From positions 1 to 8,510 of the forward strand of contig CAYZZE010000100.1 in the NCBI GenBank assembly GCA_964482845.1: a stretch of DNA of 8,510 nucleotides, read 5' to 3'. Shown piece after piece: positions 1 through 8,100 of this stretch (position 1 is the stretch's first letter; each line of letters begins with the position of its first letter). The stretch is from VGPI01 sp964482845 (GTDB lineage: Bacteria; Cloacimonadota; Cloacimonadia; Cloacimonadales; Cloacimonadaceae). The translations under genes and the position numbers were made by a program. The notes beneath the pieces were generated by a model that saw only the letters and a list, made by a program, of their open reading frames with translations, searched no databases and had not been told where the DNA came from.

Positions 1-261
1 ATGGTGATTCCAGTATGTGCAACGCTCTTATCAAGGGTTAATAATTAACGCTTGATTCAGGGAGGATAATGGCTTGGTTAACGCTGGCGAGCAAGGGCAC
101 GATCTGGGGATCGAGCCTGTCACGATCACTTTGGGAACGCTTTAGAAAACCTATGACCGCTCAGTTGGTCATTGTAAACCATTATTAGAGGATAAGTAAC
201 AAAAAGAGACTACCACACTCTAATGACAAGTATGGCAGTCCTGAATGTGCAGTAGGTTGGA
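1..261. other. Noncoding stretch downstream of the M42 peptidase gene
   Basis: This is the 3' flank of the peptidase gene, running to the window edge. All frames are broken by stops. It contains an 11-base palindrome at 38-48 (TTAATAATTAA), a 6-bp stem-loop at 153-172, a weak 7-bp inverted repeat (184-190 with 218-224, 27-base loop), and a 39-codon plus-strand reading frame (69-188) preceded by GGAGG only 3 bases before its ATG. None of these makes a convincing gene or a strong terminator. A plus-strand gene could end just inside the left edge, since frames 1 and 3 stay open to stops at 46-48 and 39-41, but so little is visible that I do not call it. Confidence 0.5.
153..172 (-). terminator. 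Weak stem-loop, possible 3' end of the cupin-peptidase unit
   Basis: ATGACC (153-158) and GGTCAT (167-172) form a perfect 6-bp stem with an 8-base loop. On the minus strand it is followed by AGGTTTTC, a poor U-tract. It lies about 90 bases beyond the peptidase stop codon. It is the best hairpin I found in this flank, but it is too short and too weakly T-tailed to be called with confidence. Read on the plus strand there is no T-run at all. Confidence 0.2.
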
Positions 262-1323
262 TCAGATTCTCAACAGGTTGATCTTTCCATCCAGTTTTTG
301 GATGAAGGCAGCCAATAATTTGACTGCATTGTCGAGATCGGAGATGGCAATGACTTCGTTAGGAGAGTGCATATAGCGATTGGGAATGCTGAGTACGGCG
401 GTGGCAGAGCCGGTTCTTTGGGAGTGGATGGCGTCAGCATCGGTGCCTGTACCGGCGGGAGCGATCTCCACTTGATAGGGGATCTCCAGGTCATTGGCGG
501 TATCCTGGATCAGGGAAAGGATCTTGGGGTGCATGGCAGAACCGAGAGTGAGTACTGGTCCCTTGCCGAGGGCGACATCGCCATAGATGCGTTTGTCCGC
601 GTCGGGGATATCGGAAGTAAAGGTCACATCCACGGCGATGGCGATATCCGGTTCGATGCGGAAAGAACTGGTTCGTGCACCACGCATGGTGGTCTCTTCG
701 CCTACGGATGAAACGGCGTAGTAATTTGCCTTGATCGTCCTTTGTGCCAGTTCGCGCATGACAGCGGCAGCGACATAGACGCCGGCTTTGTTGTCGGTGG
801 CTTTGGTTACGATGAGGTCATCATTGAGCATTTCGATTTGTGAGTTGTAAGTGATGACATCGCCCAAAGCGATCTTGGTAAGGGCATCATCTTTGCTTTT
901 GGCGCCGATATCGATCCACATATCTTCGATCTTGAGTTTGGGTGGATCATCGGTGCCGCGCATCATGTGGATGGGTTTCTTGCCGATGATGCCGCGCACG
1001 ATCTGATCACTATGGTGAACATTTACGCGGAGCCCGGGCAGCAGATTGAGATCAAAGCCGCCGAGGGTTTTTACGTAGATATATCCTCGGTCATCGATAT
1101 GATTGATGATCAGTCCGATCTCATCGGCATGACCGATGATCATCACTTTGTGTTTTCCGCTGCCCTTTTTGAGGGCGATCACGTTTCCGATGATATCGGT
1201 CTCCACCTTATCCGCATATTTCTTGAGATAGGCGGCAACCACCTTTTGGGCAGGGCTTTCATAACCGGAGGGGCTGGGGGCATTGAGCAGGGCGTGAAAG
1301 AACTTGAGATTGGTTGTGTCCAT
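262..1323 (-). CDS. M42 family metallo-aminopeptidase (glutamyl aminopeptidase/cellulase M-like)
   Basis: A 353-residue cytoplasmic enzyme predicted to remove N-terminal residues from peptides using a two-metal centre. M42 enzymes (TET, FrvX, YsdC types) usually form large tetrahedral dodecamers that finish peptide degradation. The length is typical of the family. The expected ligands are visible: H65 and D67 in GHADEIG, D177 in KATDNKAG, the E209-E210 pair in GEET (general base plus ligand), D232 in AVDVT, and H319 in RYMHSPNE. The GTGTDADA segment (291-298) is also characteristic. There is no signal peptide. The ATG at 1321-1323 has AAGGAT five bases upstream. It follows the cupin gene after 15 bases, so the two are probably co-transcribed. 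Substrate preference cannot be read from the sequence. Some M42 members were once misnamed endoglucanases, but nothing here supports cellulase activity. Confidence 0.95.
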   Translation of the reverse strand: MDTTNLKFFHALLNAPSPSGYESPAQKVVAAYLKKYADKVETDIIGNVIALKKGSGKHKVMIIGHADEIGLIINHIDDRGYIYVKTLGGFDLNLLPGLRVNVHHSDQIVRGIIGKKPIHMMRGTDDPPKLKIEDMWIDIGAKSKDDALTKIALGDVITYNSQIEMLNDDLIVTKATDNKAGVYVAAAVMRELAQRTIKANYYAVSSVGEETTMRGARTSSFRIEPDIAIAVDVTFTSDIPDADKRIYGDVALGKGPVLTLGSAMHPKILSLIQDTANDLEIPYQVEIAPAGTGTDADAIHSQRTGSATAVLSIPNRYMHSPNEVIAISDLDNAVKLLAAFIQKLDGKINLLRI

Positions 1324-1338
1324 TAAACATCCTTAATG

Positions 1339-1734
1339 TTAGCAGTTATTGGCAGTCTCGCCGGCAAATGGATTGAGCGTCTTTTTGATTACTGGTTGTT
1401 CGTGGGGAACCAGGCAGAGGAAACGAAGGGTGTCCATTCCCACGTTCTTAAACTGATGTAAAAGGTTGGGATCGACGTAGATGATATCACCATTGGTAAA
1501 GGGCATTTCACCGCGTTCGGTTACCAGCATCCCGCTGCCACCCAGGCAATAGATCTCATGTTCCCAAGAATGCTGATGATAGGGAGTATTACCATCGGGC
1601 TCGACTTCAAACATCCGCATGGCAAAATTGGGGGCACCGTCCTTTTCACTGATTAGCCAACGGATATTGGCGCCATTGGCGCCTTCGGCATATACCGGTT
1701 CGAGAGCGGCTTGGTCGTAATGTATCAGTTTCAT
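1339..1734 (-). CDS. Small single-domain cupin protein
   Basis: A 131-residue protein with one conserved beta-barrel cupin domain. Motif 1 runs from G48 to G65 and carries H53, H55 and E60 (HxHxxxxE). Motif 2 runs from G82 to N97 and carries H93. These four residues are the usual metal ligands, so a bound divalent metal (Fe, Mn, Zn or Ni) is expected. The C-terminus has the FLCLVPH stretch common in this group of stand-alone cupins. There is no signal peptide and no DNA-binding domain, so it is not an AraC-type regulator. The start has a strong GGGAGG (1739-1744) four bases upstream. It is the first gene of a unit with the M42 peptidase and begins after the terminator that follows secF. Such cupins include isomerases, dioxygenases and ligand-binding proteins. 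I cannot assign a reaction. Confidence 0.9.
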   Translation of the reverse strand: MKLIHYDQAALEPVYAEGANGANIRWLISEKDGAPNFAMRMFEVEPDGNTPYHQHSWEHEIYCLGGSGMLVTERGEMPFTNGDIIYVDPNLLHQFKNVGMDTLRFLCLVPHEQPVIKKTLNPFAGETANNC

Positions 1735-1810
1735 TGTTCCTCCCGGAGAGATTATTTTCTATGGATAAACTAAGGCGACCGGCGACAAATGCCACAACGC
1801 AGAAAAAGAA
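1735..1810 (-). promoter_or_regulatory. Probable promoter region of the cupin-peptidase unit, elements not resolved
   Basis: Because a terminator ends the preceding transcript just upstream (1802-1849), a promoter for the cupin gene is expected here. On the minus strand there are TTGTGG and TTGTCG hexamers and an A/T-rich stretch (TAGAAAATAAT) nearer the gene, but no pair has both good matches and a 16-18 base spacing. The region is called from gene layout, not from a recognised motif. Confidence 0.3.
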
Positions 1811-1849
1811 AACTCCGGAACACCCTGACACGCGAGATATTCCGGAGTT
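1802..1849 (-). terminator. Intrinsic terminator after secF
   Basis: The arms AACTCCGGAA (1811-1820) and TTCCGGAGTT (1840-1849) form a perfect 10-bp stem around a 19-base loop. Read on the minus strand the stem runs directly into TTTTCTTTTTC (1812 down to 1802), a good U-tract. On the plus strand no T-run follows, so the signal works only in the direction of secF. The loop is longer than usual. It begins 44 bases beyond the secF stop codon and separates the secDF transcript from the cupin-peptidase unit. Confidence 0.75.
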
Positions 1850-1866
1850 CTAAGTCATCAAAGCCA

Positions 1867-1883
1867 TCAGGATAATCTCCTGA
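1867..1883 (-). other. Second stem-loop between the secF stop and its terminator
   Basis: TCAGGA (1867-1872) and TCCTGA (1878-1883) form a perfect 6-bp stem with a 5-base loop, 10 bases after the secF stop codon. No T-run follows on either strand, so it is not a terminator by itself. Together with the terminator hairpin it gives the secF message two 3' stem-loops, which could protect the mRNA end. That role is inference. Confidence 0.4.
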
Positions 1884-1893
1884 CAGTAACGGT

Positions 1894-3000
1894 CTATTTC
1901 TTTTTGGTGAGTTTTTGGATCGATTTCTTTTCTTTGTGGGTGAGATGGAAGGTCTCCACGACCAGGTTGCTGGCGATGAAGATGGAAGAATATGAACCGA
2001 AGAGTACACCCAAAGTGATGGCAAAGGCAAAGTCATTGATGACTGGACCGCCAAAGAAAAGCAGTGCCAGAGCCGTCATCAGGGTGGTACCTCCGGTAAT
2101 GGAAGTTCTGCCCAGGGTGCGGTTCAATGATGTATTGAATACCTTTTCGTAGGGTTCCTTGCGGTTCAGTTTCAGGTCTTCGCGGATGCGGTCAAAGATC
2201 ACGATGGTATCATTGATCGAGTAACCGACAATCGTCAAGAGCGCTGCCACGATCTGGATCGAGATCTCCTTTCCGGTCAGGGCAAAGATGCCCACGATGC
2301 AGATCACGTCATGGAAGACAGCCATCACAGCCATCAAGCCAAAGGTAAATTCAAAGCGGATCCAGATATAGATTATGATCAGCAGCAAAGCAATAAAGAC
2401 CGCATAGATTGCATCAGCACGCATCTCCCCGCCGACTTTGGGACCGACGACAAAGAAATCACGGATCACGTCATCGGAGATACTTCTGCCGGCGATATAA
2501 GGAGCGAAATTCTCTTTCAGGACGTTGACCAGTTTTTGACGATCGTCCATACCGCCGACGGTATCGGTCTCAGTCTGTTTGGTCTTGATCATAAAGGTGG
2601 CGTCTGCAGGATCATCCACATATTGGATCTCGGCATCGGGGAAACCATTGGTACGCAGGATGCTACGCAATTGATCGATCCTGACGGGTTCGAGTGCGCC
2701 GGTGGGGATATCGACCGCTAATGGCGTTGCGGGTTCCGTCATTTCAGTTGAATCATCGCCGACTATTTCTGGGGTTACAGTTGCAACGTTTTCAAGCTGG
2801 CGTTGCCGGGCTGCCCTTTGCTCAGCGTTGAGCGGTTTTAGATTGATCTGAGTGGTGATACCGCTGGTAAAGTCGATGCTCCAATTGAATCCCCGGATAA
2901 AAATACCGGCAAGACCGGCGATGATCACAATGAGCGAAATCAGGTAGAAAACGTAACGGTACTTGACGAATTGGATGTTAGTATTCTGGAATAATCTCAT
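1894..3000 (-). CDS. secF: SecF, protein translocase accessory subunit
   Basis: SecF is an inner-membrane RND-superfamily protein that pairs with SecD and uses the proton gradient to complete protein export through SecYEG. This copy has 368 residues. A first membrane helix lies near residues 17-35, then the hallmark GFNWSIDFTSG (37-47), a periplasmic domain to about residue 190, and five helices from about 196 to 350. Conserved charged motifs are visible: HDV at 230-232 and GYSINDTIVIFDRIRED at 259-275. The tail is lysine-rich and cytoplasmic. Residues ~56-104 form an acidic Thr/Pro/Ala-rich segment longer than in typical bacterial SecF. The ATG has AGGAG (3008-3012) seven bases upstream, overlapping the secD stop codon, so translation is probably coupled to secD. 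Two stem-loops, including a terminator, follow. Confidence 0.97.
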   Translation of the reverse strand: MRLFQNTNIQFVKYRYVFYLISLIVIIAGLAGIFIRGFNWSIDFTSGITTQINLKPLNAEQRAARQRQLENVATVTPEIVGDDSTEMTEPATPLAVDIPTGALEPVRIDQLRSILRTNGFPDAEIQYVDDPADATFMIKTKQTETDTVGGMDDRQKLVNVLKENFAPYIAGRSISDDVIRDFFVVGPKVGGEMRADAIYAVFIALLLIIIYIWIRFEFTFGLMAVMAVFHDVICIVGIFALTGKEISIQIVAALLTIVGYSINDTIVIFDRIREDLKLNRKEPYEKVFNTSLNRTLGRTSITGGTTLMTALALLFFGGPVINDFAFAITLGVLFGSYSSIFIASNLVVETFHLTHKEKKSIQKLTKKK

Positions 3001-3010
3001 GGTTCCGCTC

Positions 3011-4669
3011 CTATATGCTCAAATGGGTCTTGATCTTGCCAGTAAGCAGGTTTTCCAGGATGGAACGAACCAAAATGATGGCGGTGAACATTGAACCGAT
3101 GATACCGATCGCCAGAGTGATGGCAAAGCCGCGGATCGGTCCGCTGCCAAAGTTGTATAATACAGCTGCAGCAATCAGAGTGGTGAGATTGGCGTCCCAA
3201 ATGGTGATGATGGCACGTTTGTATCCGGCATCGACAGCGCTGCGTGGGGTCTTACCGATATCAAGTTCTTCTTTGATCCGTTCAAAGATCAGTACATTGG
3301 CATCCACGGCCATACCGATCGTGAGTATGATACCGGCGATTCCCGGAAGGGTGAGCGTTGCACCAAAGGCGGTAAGCATCGCCAGTATGAATCCGATGTT
3401 GCAGAGAAGGGCGATATCGGCGATCAAGCCACTAAATTTATAGAATACCAACATAAACAATACCACGGCAAGGAATCCGATGAGACCGGCGATCTTGCCG
3501 GCTTTGATGCTATCAGCACCAAGCGTGGCACCCACCGTTACTTCGGAGAGAATGTTGATCGGTGCTCTCAGATTACCCGTATTGAGCACGATGCTGAGTT
3601 CCTGTGCTTCGGAATGGGTAAATCTTCCGGTGATCTGTGCCCTGCCGCCAGCGATGCGTTCCTGGATATTGGGAGCGGAATAGACGACTCCATCCAGGAC
3701 GATGGCCAATCTGTGGTTGATGTTGTTGCCAGTGACCCGTTCAAATTTGCGTCTGCCTTCGGGATTCAGTTCCAATGAGATGTATGGCTTGTTGGCGACC
3801 CGGGGATCACTTGCTTGCGGTGAGCCATATTCGACCAGAGCGGATTTGATGTCACTACCGATCAATTCAGCATTTTCCTGCAAAACAAACAAACCACGGG
3901 GAGCTCTTTCGTCTGCCAGATCGCGTTTTTCCATTGCCAGGACATAACCGACCGGCAGGGCTCTGGCAAATAGCGAATCTGCCATCATCGCGGTTACGGC
4001 ATTAAATTCTTTGGTGCCGACCCGAGGCAGCATATATCCGCCATCGGTAAAACTGAGCATAGAACTGAACAGACCATCCAATCCGGTGGCTTCTTTGGCG
4101 CTATCCGGAACAGCAGTAGTGACATCGGAATGCACTTCCGACAAAACCGGGAAAAGATTAACGTTGGTCTTAACAAAAAGATCTATGGCATCCAGGATGT
4201 CACTGGCTTTTTGGGGGTCTGCCACCAGTTTGAATTCGAGCATGGCGGTTTGTTTTATCAGGTTTTTTGCATTATTGGGATCATCCTTTACGCCAGGTAA
4301 CTGAACCAGTATGCGGCTGCGTCCAAGTTTTTGGATGGAAGGTTCGGCAACCCCAAATTGGTCAACGCGTTCGCGGATGATACGGATGTTGTGATTGACC
4401 GCATCATCTATCTCGTCCGAAGCCAATTCGGAAGTGTCCACTTCTAAAAGCAGTTGCATTCCGCCTCTGAGGTCAAGACCCAGATTCAGTTTGTGATTTG
4501 CCCACCAACTCGGAAGCATGCTGGTCTCGGTTTTGGTTTGTTCTGTTGTTTCACCAACGCTAACTGCTGGTTTGGAAACCAGAACTGATATGATCAGCGG
4601 AGTAAGATAAAATAGTATCACCACAAAGAAAACTATCGTTATCAGTCCGCGCCAGGAGGATTTTTTCAT
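3011..4669 (-). CDS. secD: SecD, protein translocase accessory subunit
   Basis: The larger partner of SecF in the SecDF proton-driven export motor. It has 552 residues. One membrane helix at about 9-31 is followed by a large periplasmic P1 region with LGLDLRGG (63-70), and five C-terminal helices between about 390 and 540. The membrane motif GMAVDANVLIFERIKEE (452-468) includes D456, which matches the essential proton-relay aspartate of the family. The stretch near residues 150-245, inside the periplasmic head, aligns poorly by eye with the common SecD pattern and may be lineage-specific. The ATG at 4667-4669 has AAGGGAG ten bases upstream, a slightly long spacing. It lies 113 bases after the DUF3467 gene and 10 before secF. 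The third usual partner, YajC, is not encoded in this window. Confidence 0.97.
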   Translation of the reverse strand: MKKSSWRGLITIVFFVVILFYLTPLIISVLVSKPAVSVGETTEQTKTETSMLPSWWANHKLNLGLDLRGGMQLLLEVDTSELASDEIDDAVNHNIRIIRERVDQFGVAEPSIQKLGRSRILVQLPGVKDDPNNAKNLIKQTAMLEFKLVADPQKASDILDAIDLFVKTNVNLFPVLSEVHSDVTTAVPDSAKEATGLDGLFSSMLSFTDGGYMLPRVGTKEFNAVTAMMADSLFARALPVGYVLAMEKRDLADERAPRGLFVLQENAELIGSDIKSALVEYGSPQASDPRVANKPYISLELNPEGRRKFERVTGNNINHRLAIVLDGVVYSAPNIQERIAGGRAQITGRFTHSEAQELSIVLNTGNLRAPINILSEVTVGATLGADSIKAGKIAGLIGFLAVVLFMLVFYKFSGLIADIALLCNIGFILAMLTAFGATLTLPGIAGIILTIGMAVDANVLIFERIKEELDIGKTPRSAVDAGYKRAIITIWDANLTTLIAAAVLYNFGSGPIRGFAITLAIGIIGSMFTAIILVRSILENLLTGKIKTHLSI

Positions 4670-4782
4670 TACTCTATTTCTCCCTTATTTAGTCAAATTC
4701 ATGAAAAAACAAGTCTTGTCCCATCTCTTTGAGGTCGGTTCTTTCGTCAAGTGATTTATTGACCGATGGTCTGATCGCTGTT
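4670..4782 (-). other. 113-base gap between the DUF3467 gene and secD
   Basis: This could hold a separate secDF promoter. On the minus strand a TTGACG hexamer is present (4745-4750) but no TATAAT-like hexamer lies 16-18 bases beyond it. A short GTCAA/TTGAC stem and a run of six T residues near 4701-4706 are visible, but the stem and the T-run are not adjacent, so this is not a terminator. I see no gene and no clear signal, so whether secDF shares the helicase/DUF3467 transcript stays open. Confidence 0.3.
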
Positions 4783-5103
4783 CTATTGTTTGGTTGCCGG
4801 GTGTGGTTCCTGCTTGAAACCAACTGACTTGTTTTCCTGTTGTCCAAAGATCTTAATCTCGCCAAACTGACCCTCAAAGGCATCGATATTCTTTTGTAAG
4901 ATCTGGAGTAATTGCTTGGCATGCTGGGGGGTGGCTACCACCCGGGTAAAGATCTTGGCATCGGGGATTCCGGGCAGCATCCTGCCAAAGTCAATGACAA
5001 ATTCCGAGGGGGAATTGGTCACGACAAAGAAATTGGCATAGATCCCTTCGCCTACTTTTTCATCGATCTTGATATTGATCTGATTGGGTGGTTGCTGAGT
5101 CAT
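4783..5103 (-). CDS. DUF3467 domain protein
   Basis: A 106-residue soluble protein that is almost entirely one DUF3467 domain (about residues 8-85). Recognisable family features are an opening INIKIDEKV (9-17), then EGIYANF (19-25), NSPSEFVIDFGRMLPG (30-45) and TPQHAKQLL (58-66). A polar, Pro/Gln-rich tail of about 20 residues follows. The domain is widespread in bacteria and has no established function. It has no membrane segment or catalytic motif. I place the start at the ATG 5101-5103, which has AAAGGAG eight bases upstream. An in-frame TTG at 5122-5124 would add seven residues, but that Shine-Dalgarno would then lie inside the gene. It starts 21 bases after the nuclease-helicase stop codon and is probably translated from the same message, so a link to that protein is possible but unproven. 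Confidence 0.9.
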   Translation of the reverse strand: MTQQPPNQINIKIDEKVGEGIYANFFVVTNSPSEFVIDFGRMLPGIPDAKIFTRVVATPQHAKQLLQILQKNIDAFEGQFGEIKIFGQQENKSVGFKQEPHPATKQ

Positions 5104-5124
5104 AATAAACGCTCCTTTATTCAA

Positions 5125-8100
5125 TTACATTGATATCTGATGAATCGGGAGAACAATTCCGTTTGACTGGATTTTGTCAATCAGTTTCCGATAATGGGGT
5201 GATTGTCGGCAAAGACCAAGATTGGCGATAATGATCAGACGGTCACGCGTCCGGCTCACTGAAACATTCAATTTGCGATCGATACTTCCATCAGCCGAGA
5301 CCGATTCGATCAATCTGATGTCATTACGATGATTAAGCGGGATCGAGAAAATAATGTTGCTACGTTCCGAGCCCTGAAACCGCTCCACGGTATCGATCGT
5401 CAGCGTTGGATACGTTTCGCTTGCCACGTTACGGATGGCGTTGATCTGAGCCCGGAAGGGGGCAATGATACCCAGATCGGTTTCGGGATCGGGAATGATA
5501 CCGGCATTCGCCAAGACCTTCAGGATATGATCGACCAAGCTTACATGCTGATGGTCGATGTGTTTGGTCTGTGCTGGTGGAGTGTCGATCCAGATGATCC
5601 GGTTATTGAGAAACGGATCATCACTATTATAGCGGTTAAGTGGTTCTTTCTGCCGCTCGCTGCCGCAGACCAGACGGTTCTGGTAATTCTCGCTTACCAG
5701 TTCGGCGATCTGGATATGCATCCGATATTGACGGGTGAGCATCGACCAACTCTGGTGCCAGTTGTTACGGATGCAAAGTCGGATCAACCGCTCAAAAAGG
5801 GATTGATTGTATGCCTCAAAAGCCAGATCCTGCAGCACCGGTGATGCGAATTCATAGGTAAGCGGTGATTGAACTACGATACAGGGCAATTGATTCATGT
5901 CGCCGATCAGGATCGTCTTCCTGATTTTGGCTGCGATGCCGAGGATGGAACTCTCTATGATCTGGGATGATTCATCAATTATAAGTTCATCGATCTGTGA
6001 TATGCTGGTCAGGTCATTGAACCAGGAGAGGCAACTCTGGACAGTCGATACCCAGACACGGTTATCTTTGAGGATCCGGGATATATCATTGAATCGCTTG
6101 TCCTGCGTGATGTTACTTAGAATATTCTGGCGCAGAACGGACGAATTGCCGGTGCGAATATAGGGGATACCGTGTTTGAAGAGGTTTTGGCATATCTCAT
6201 CCACGGCACGATTGGTAAAACTCAGGATGATCAGTCGTTTGGACGTATCGTGCCAGAGATGCTGCACGTAGCGGGACAGCAATTCGGATGTTTTGCCTGT
6301 GCCGGGCGGACCCTGCACGAGGTAGTAGTCCTTGCTGTTGTCGATCTGTCTGATGATATTGGATGTGGCATCAGAATGTCCCGTTTCCAGATCCTCTATT
6401 TCCAGATCCGGTTGCCGAATACCGAAGAACAGTTTTCTTTTGTTATCTTCCGTTTTAAGAAAACTTATCACGCCTGATAGTGATGCGTATAAGGGCGCTT
6501 CGAGGATATCTGGTTCGATCGACCATAACGAATTGCTGGTCAAGCGATATCCATTGGTGATGCCGCCACGGATGTTGATCTGCACCGATCGATCGTCAAT
6601 GGTGACGATGCTTCCGCGCAGGATCTCCTGTTTATCTACTTGCCGGCTGGCTTCATAGAGGACGATGAGATCGCCTTGGCGAAAATTGGAGATGTTTTTG
6701 CTATCTTTGAGGGTAAACCTGATGCTCTGCTGAGTCCAATCCACGATCCGCATGCCTGTGATGATGCCATAATCATTGATCTTATCTTGCACGCTCAGAC
6801 GCCACAAGCCATTGAACCCATAGATCCCTTCCCGCCTGCCGTCATTTGATCCGATCTTGACGTGCCAGATCTCACGGACGGCAAATCTCACCTGATTGAT
6901 CAGCCACTCATATTCGTATTCAGAGCAGTTCCGGAGGCATTCGATCACCCTGTTCACCTTATCATTGGTAAATTGTGTGCCATAGTCCACCGGGGACAGT
7001 TTGAGCCAGTCGAAGAATGCCTGAGGATCGGTCAGCAGGAGGCGCATAAGTCCGATGATCCGGTTGCGGCACATCAGTAGGTTCTGTTCGTTTACGGTGC
7101 CGGTGGGGACATTTCTCAGCGGGTTGTCCTGATCTTCGGAATAGAGGATGCTGCAGTGTCCCAGATTTTGCCGGCCATAGACGTGCCTCACCATCATATA
7201 ATAGCCGATTACCTGCATCCGGTTTTGGATCCAGATATCATTGTCCTTGGATTTGCCGCTTTTGAGTTCCACGATCGAGTGTTTGTCTTTGCGCAGGTAA
7301 AGTATGTCCAGCCGTCCCTGCAACCCGTACTGCGGACAGATAAACGCCGGCTCGATCAACACTCCGTCCTGGCTGAGCGAAGCGGCGAATCTGATAATCT
7401 GCGGAAAGTGATTGGCTTTGATGGTTTCGTGAATACGTTTGGCGGTTTCCAGTCCCAGCGCGACCATCGAGATGGAGTTGAGGGCAAAGCACCGGCGAAA
7501 GAGGTCATCATACTCCTGTTTCGGTCTCAGGATCAATTCATCCAGCATCGAATTGACCATCTTGCCTTGGATCATCTTATCCGTGCTGGGTTCAGAGATC
7601 ATTTTGCCGAGGACGAACAACTGGGGGTAATAGGTAGCATTGGTAAAACAATCAGCGATCCCGGTCACATCGATCAGAAAATCGGGTTCCAAGACCACAA
7701 GCGTTTCCGGATTGGAGACATAGGCATGATCATTGCCAGCAAGGATACTGAGGTTCTCAAAATGGATCACACAATGTTTCCACAGTGATCTTGCCAGATG
7801 TGTCCATTGTCTGCCGGGAACATTGAATTTGAGGTCATCATAGAGTATGATCCGGCAGAAGATACCCAGTTCGTTCAGCGCATTGATCTCCAGTTTGCGC
7901 TGGTTCCCGTCCTGGATGACCTTCCAATCCTGTAGCATAGCGCTAAAACCGGCTTTGGGATTGTCCTTTCTGCCGGCGTAGGGCTGGGCTTGAACTTGTT
8001 TTAGATAATCACTCAAAGCAGGATGGTCTTCGACCGGTGACACGAACCGCAAGAGATCACACAAGACGAGAATGGCGGAATGAACGTCGGCATCCGTGAC

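Noticed and set aside
69..188. 39-codon plus-strand reading frame after GGAGG, as a real small gene
   Set aside because: The spacing between GGAGG and ATG is only three bases, the peptide shows no recognisable feature, and a frame of this length is expected by chance.
201..221. AGAG...CTCT followed by TTTTT on the minus strand as a terminator of the peptidase gene
   Set aside because: The stem is only 4 bp with no G/C-rich core, too weak to stop transcription.
4697..4721. ACAAG/CTTGT palindrome followed by T residues in the DUF3467-secD gap as a terminator
   Set aside because: The two arms are separated by a single base, so no hairpin loop can form. The T-run alone is not a terminator.
4689..4922. 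77-codon minus-strand frame reaching beyond the DUF3467 stop codon, as a second gene or frameshifted extension
   Set aside because: Most of it overlaps the well-supported DUF3467 gene in another frame. The part in the gap has no good start, and the DUF3467 domain is complete without it.
7156..7788. 210-codon plus-strand open frame opposite the nuclease-helicase gene
   Set aside because: It lies wholly antisense to the conserved nuclease region of the minus-strand gene. Its His/Asp-rich translation is the usual mirror of a real coding strand.
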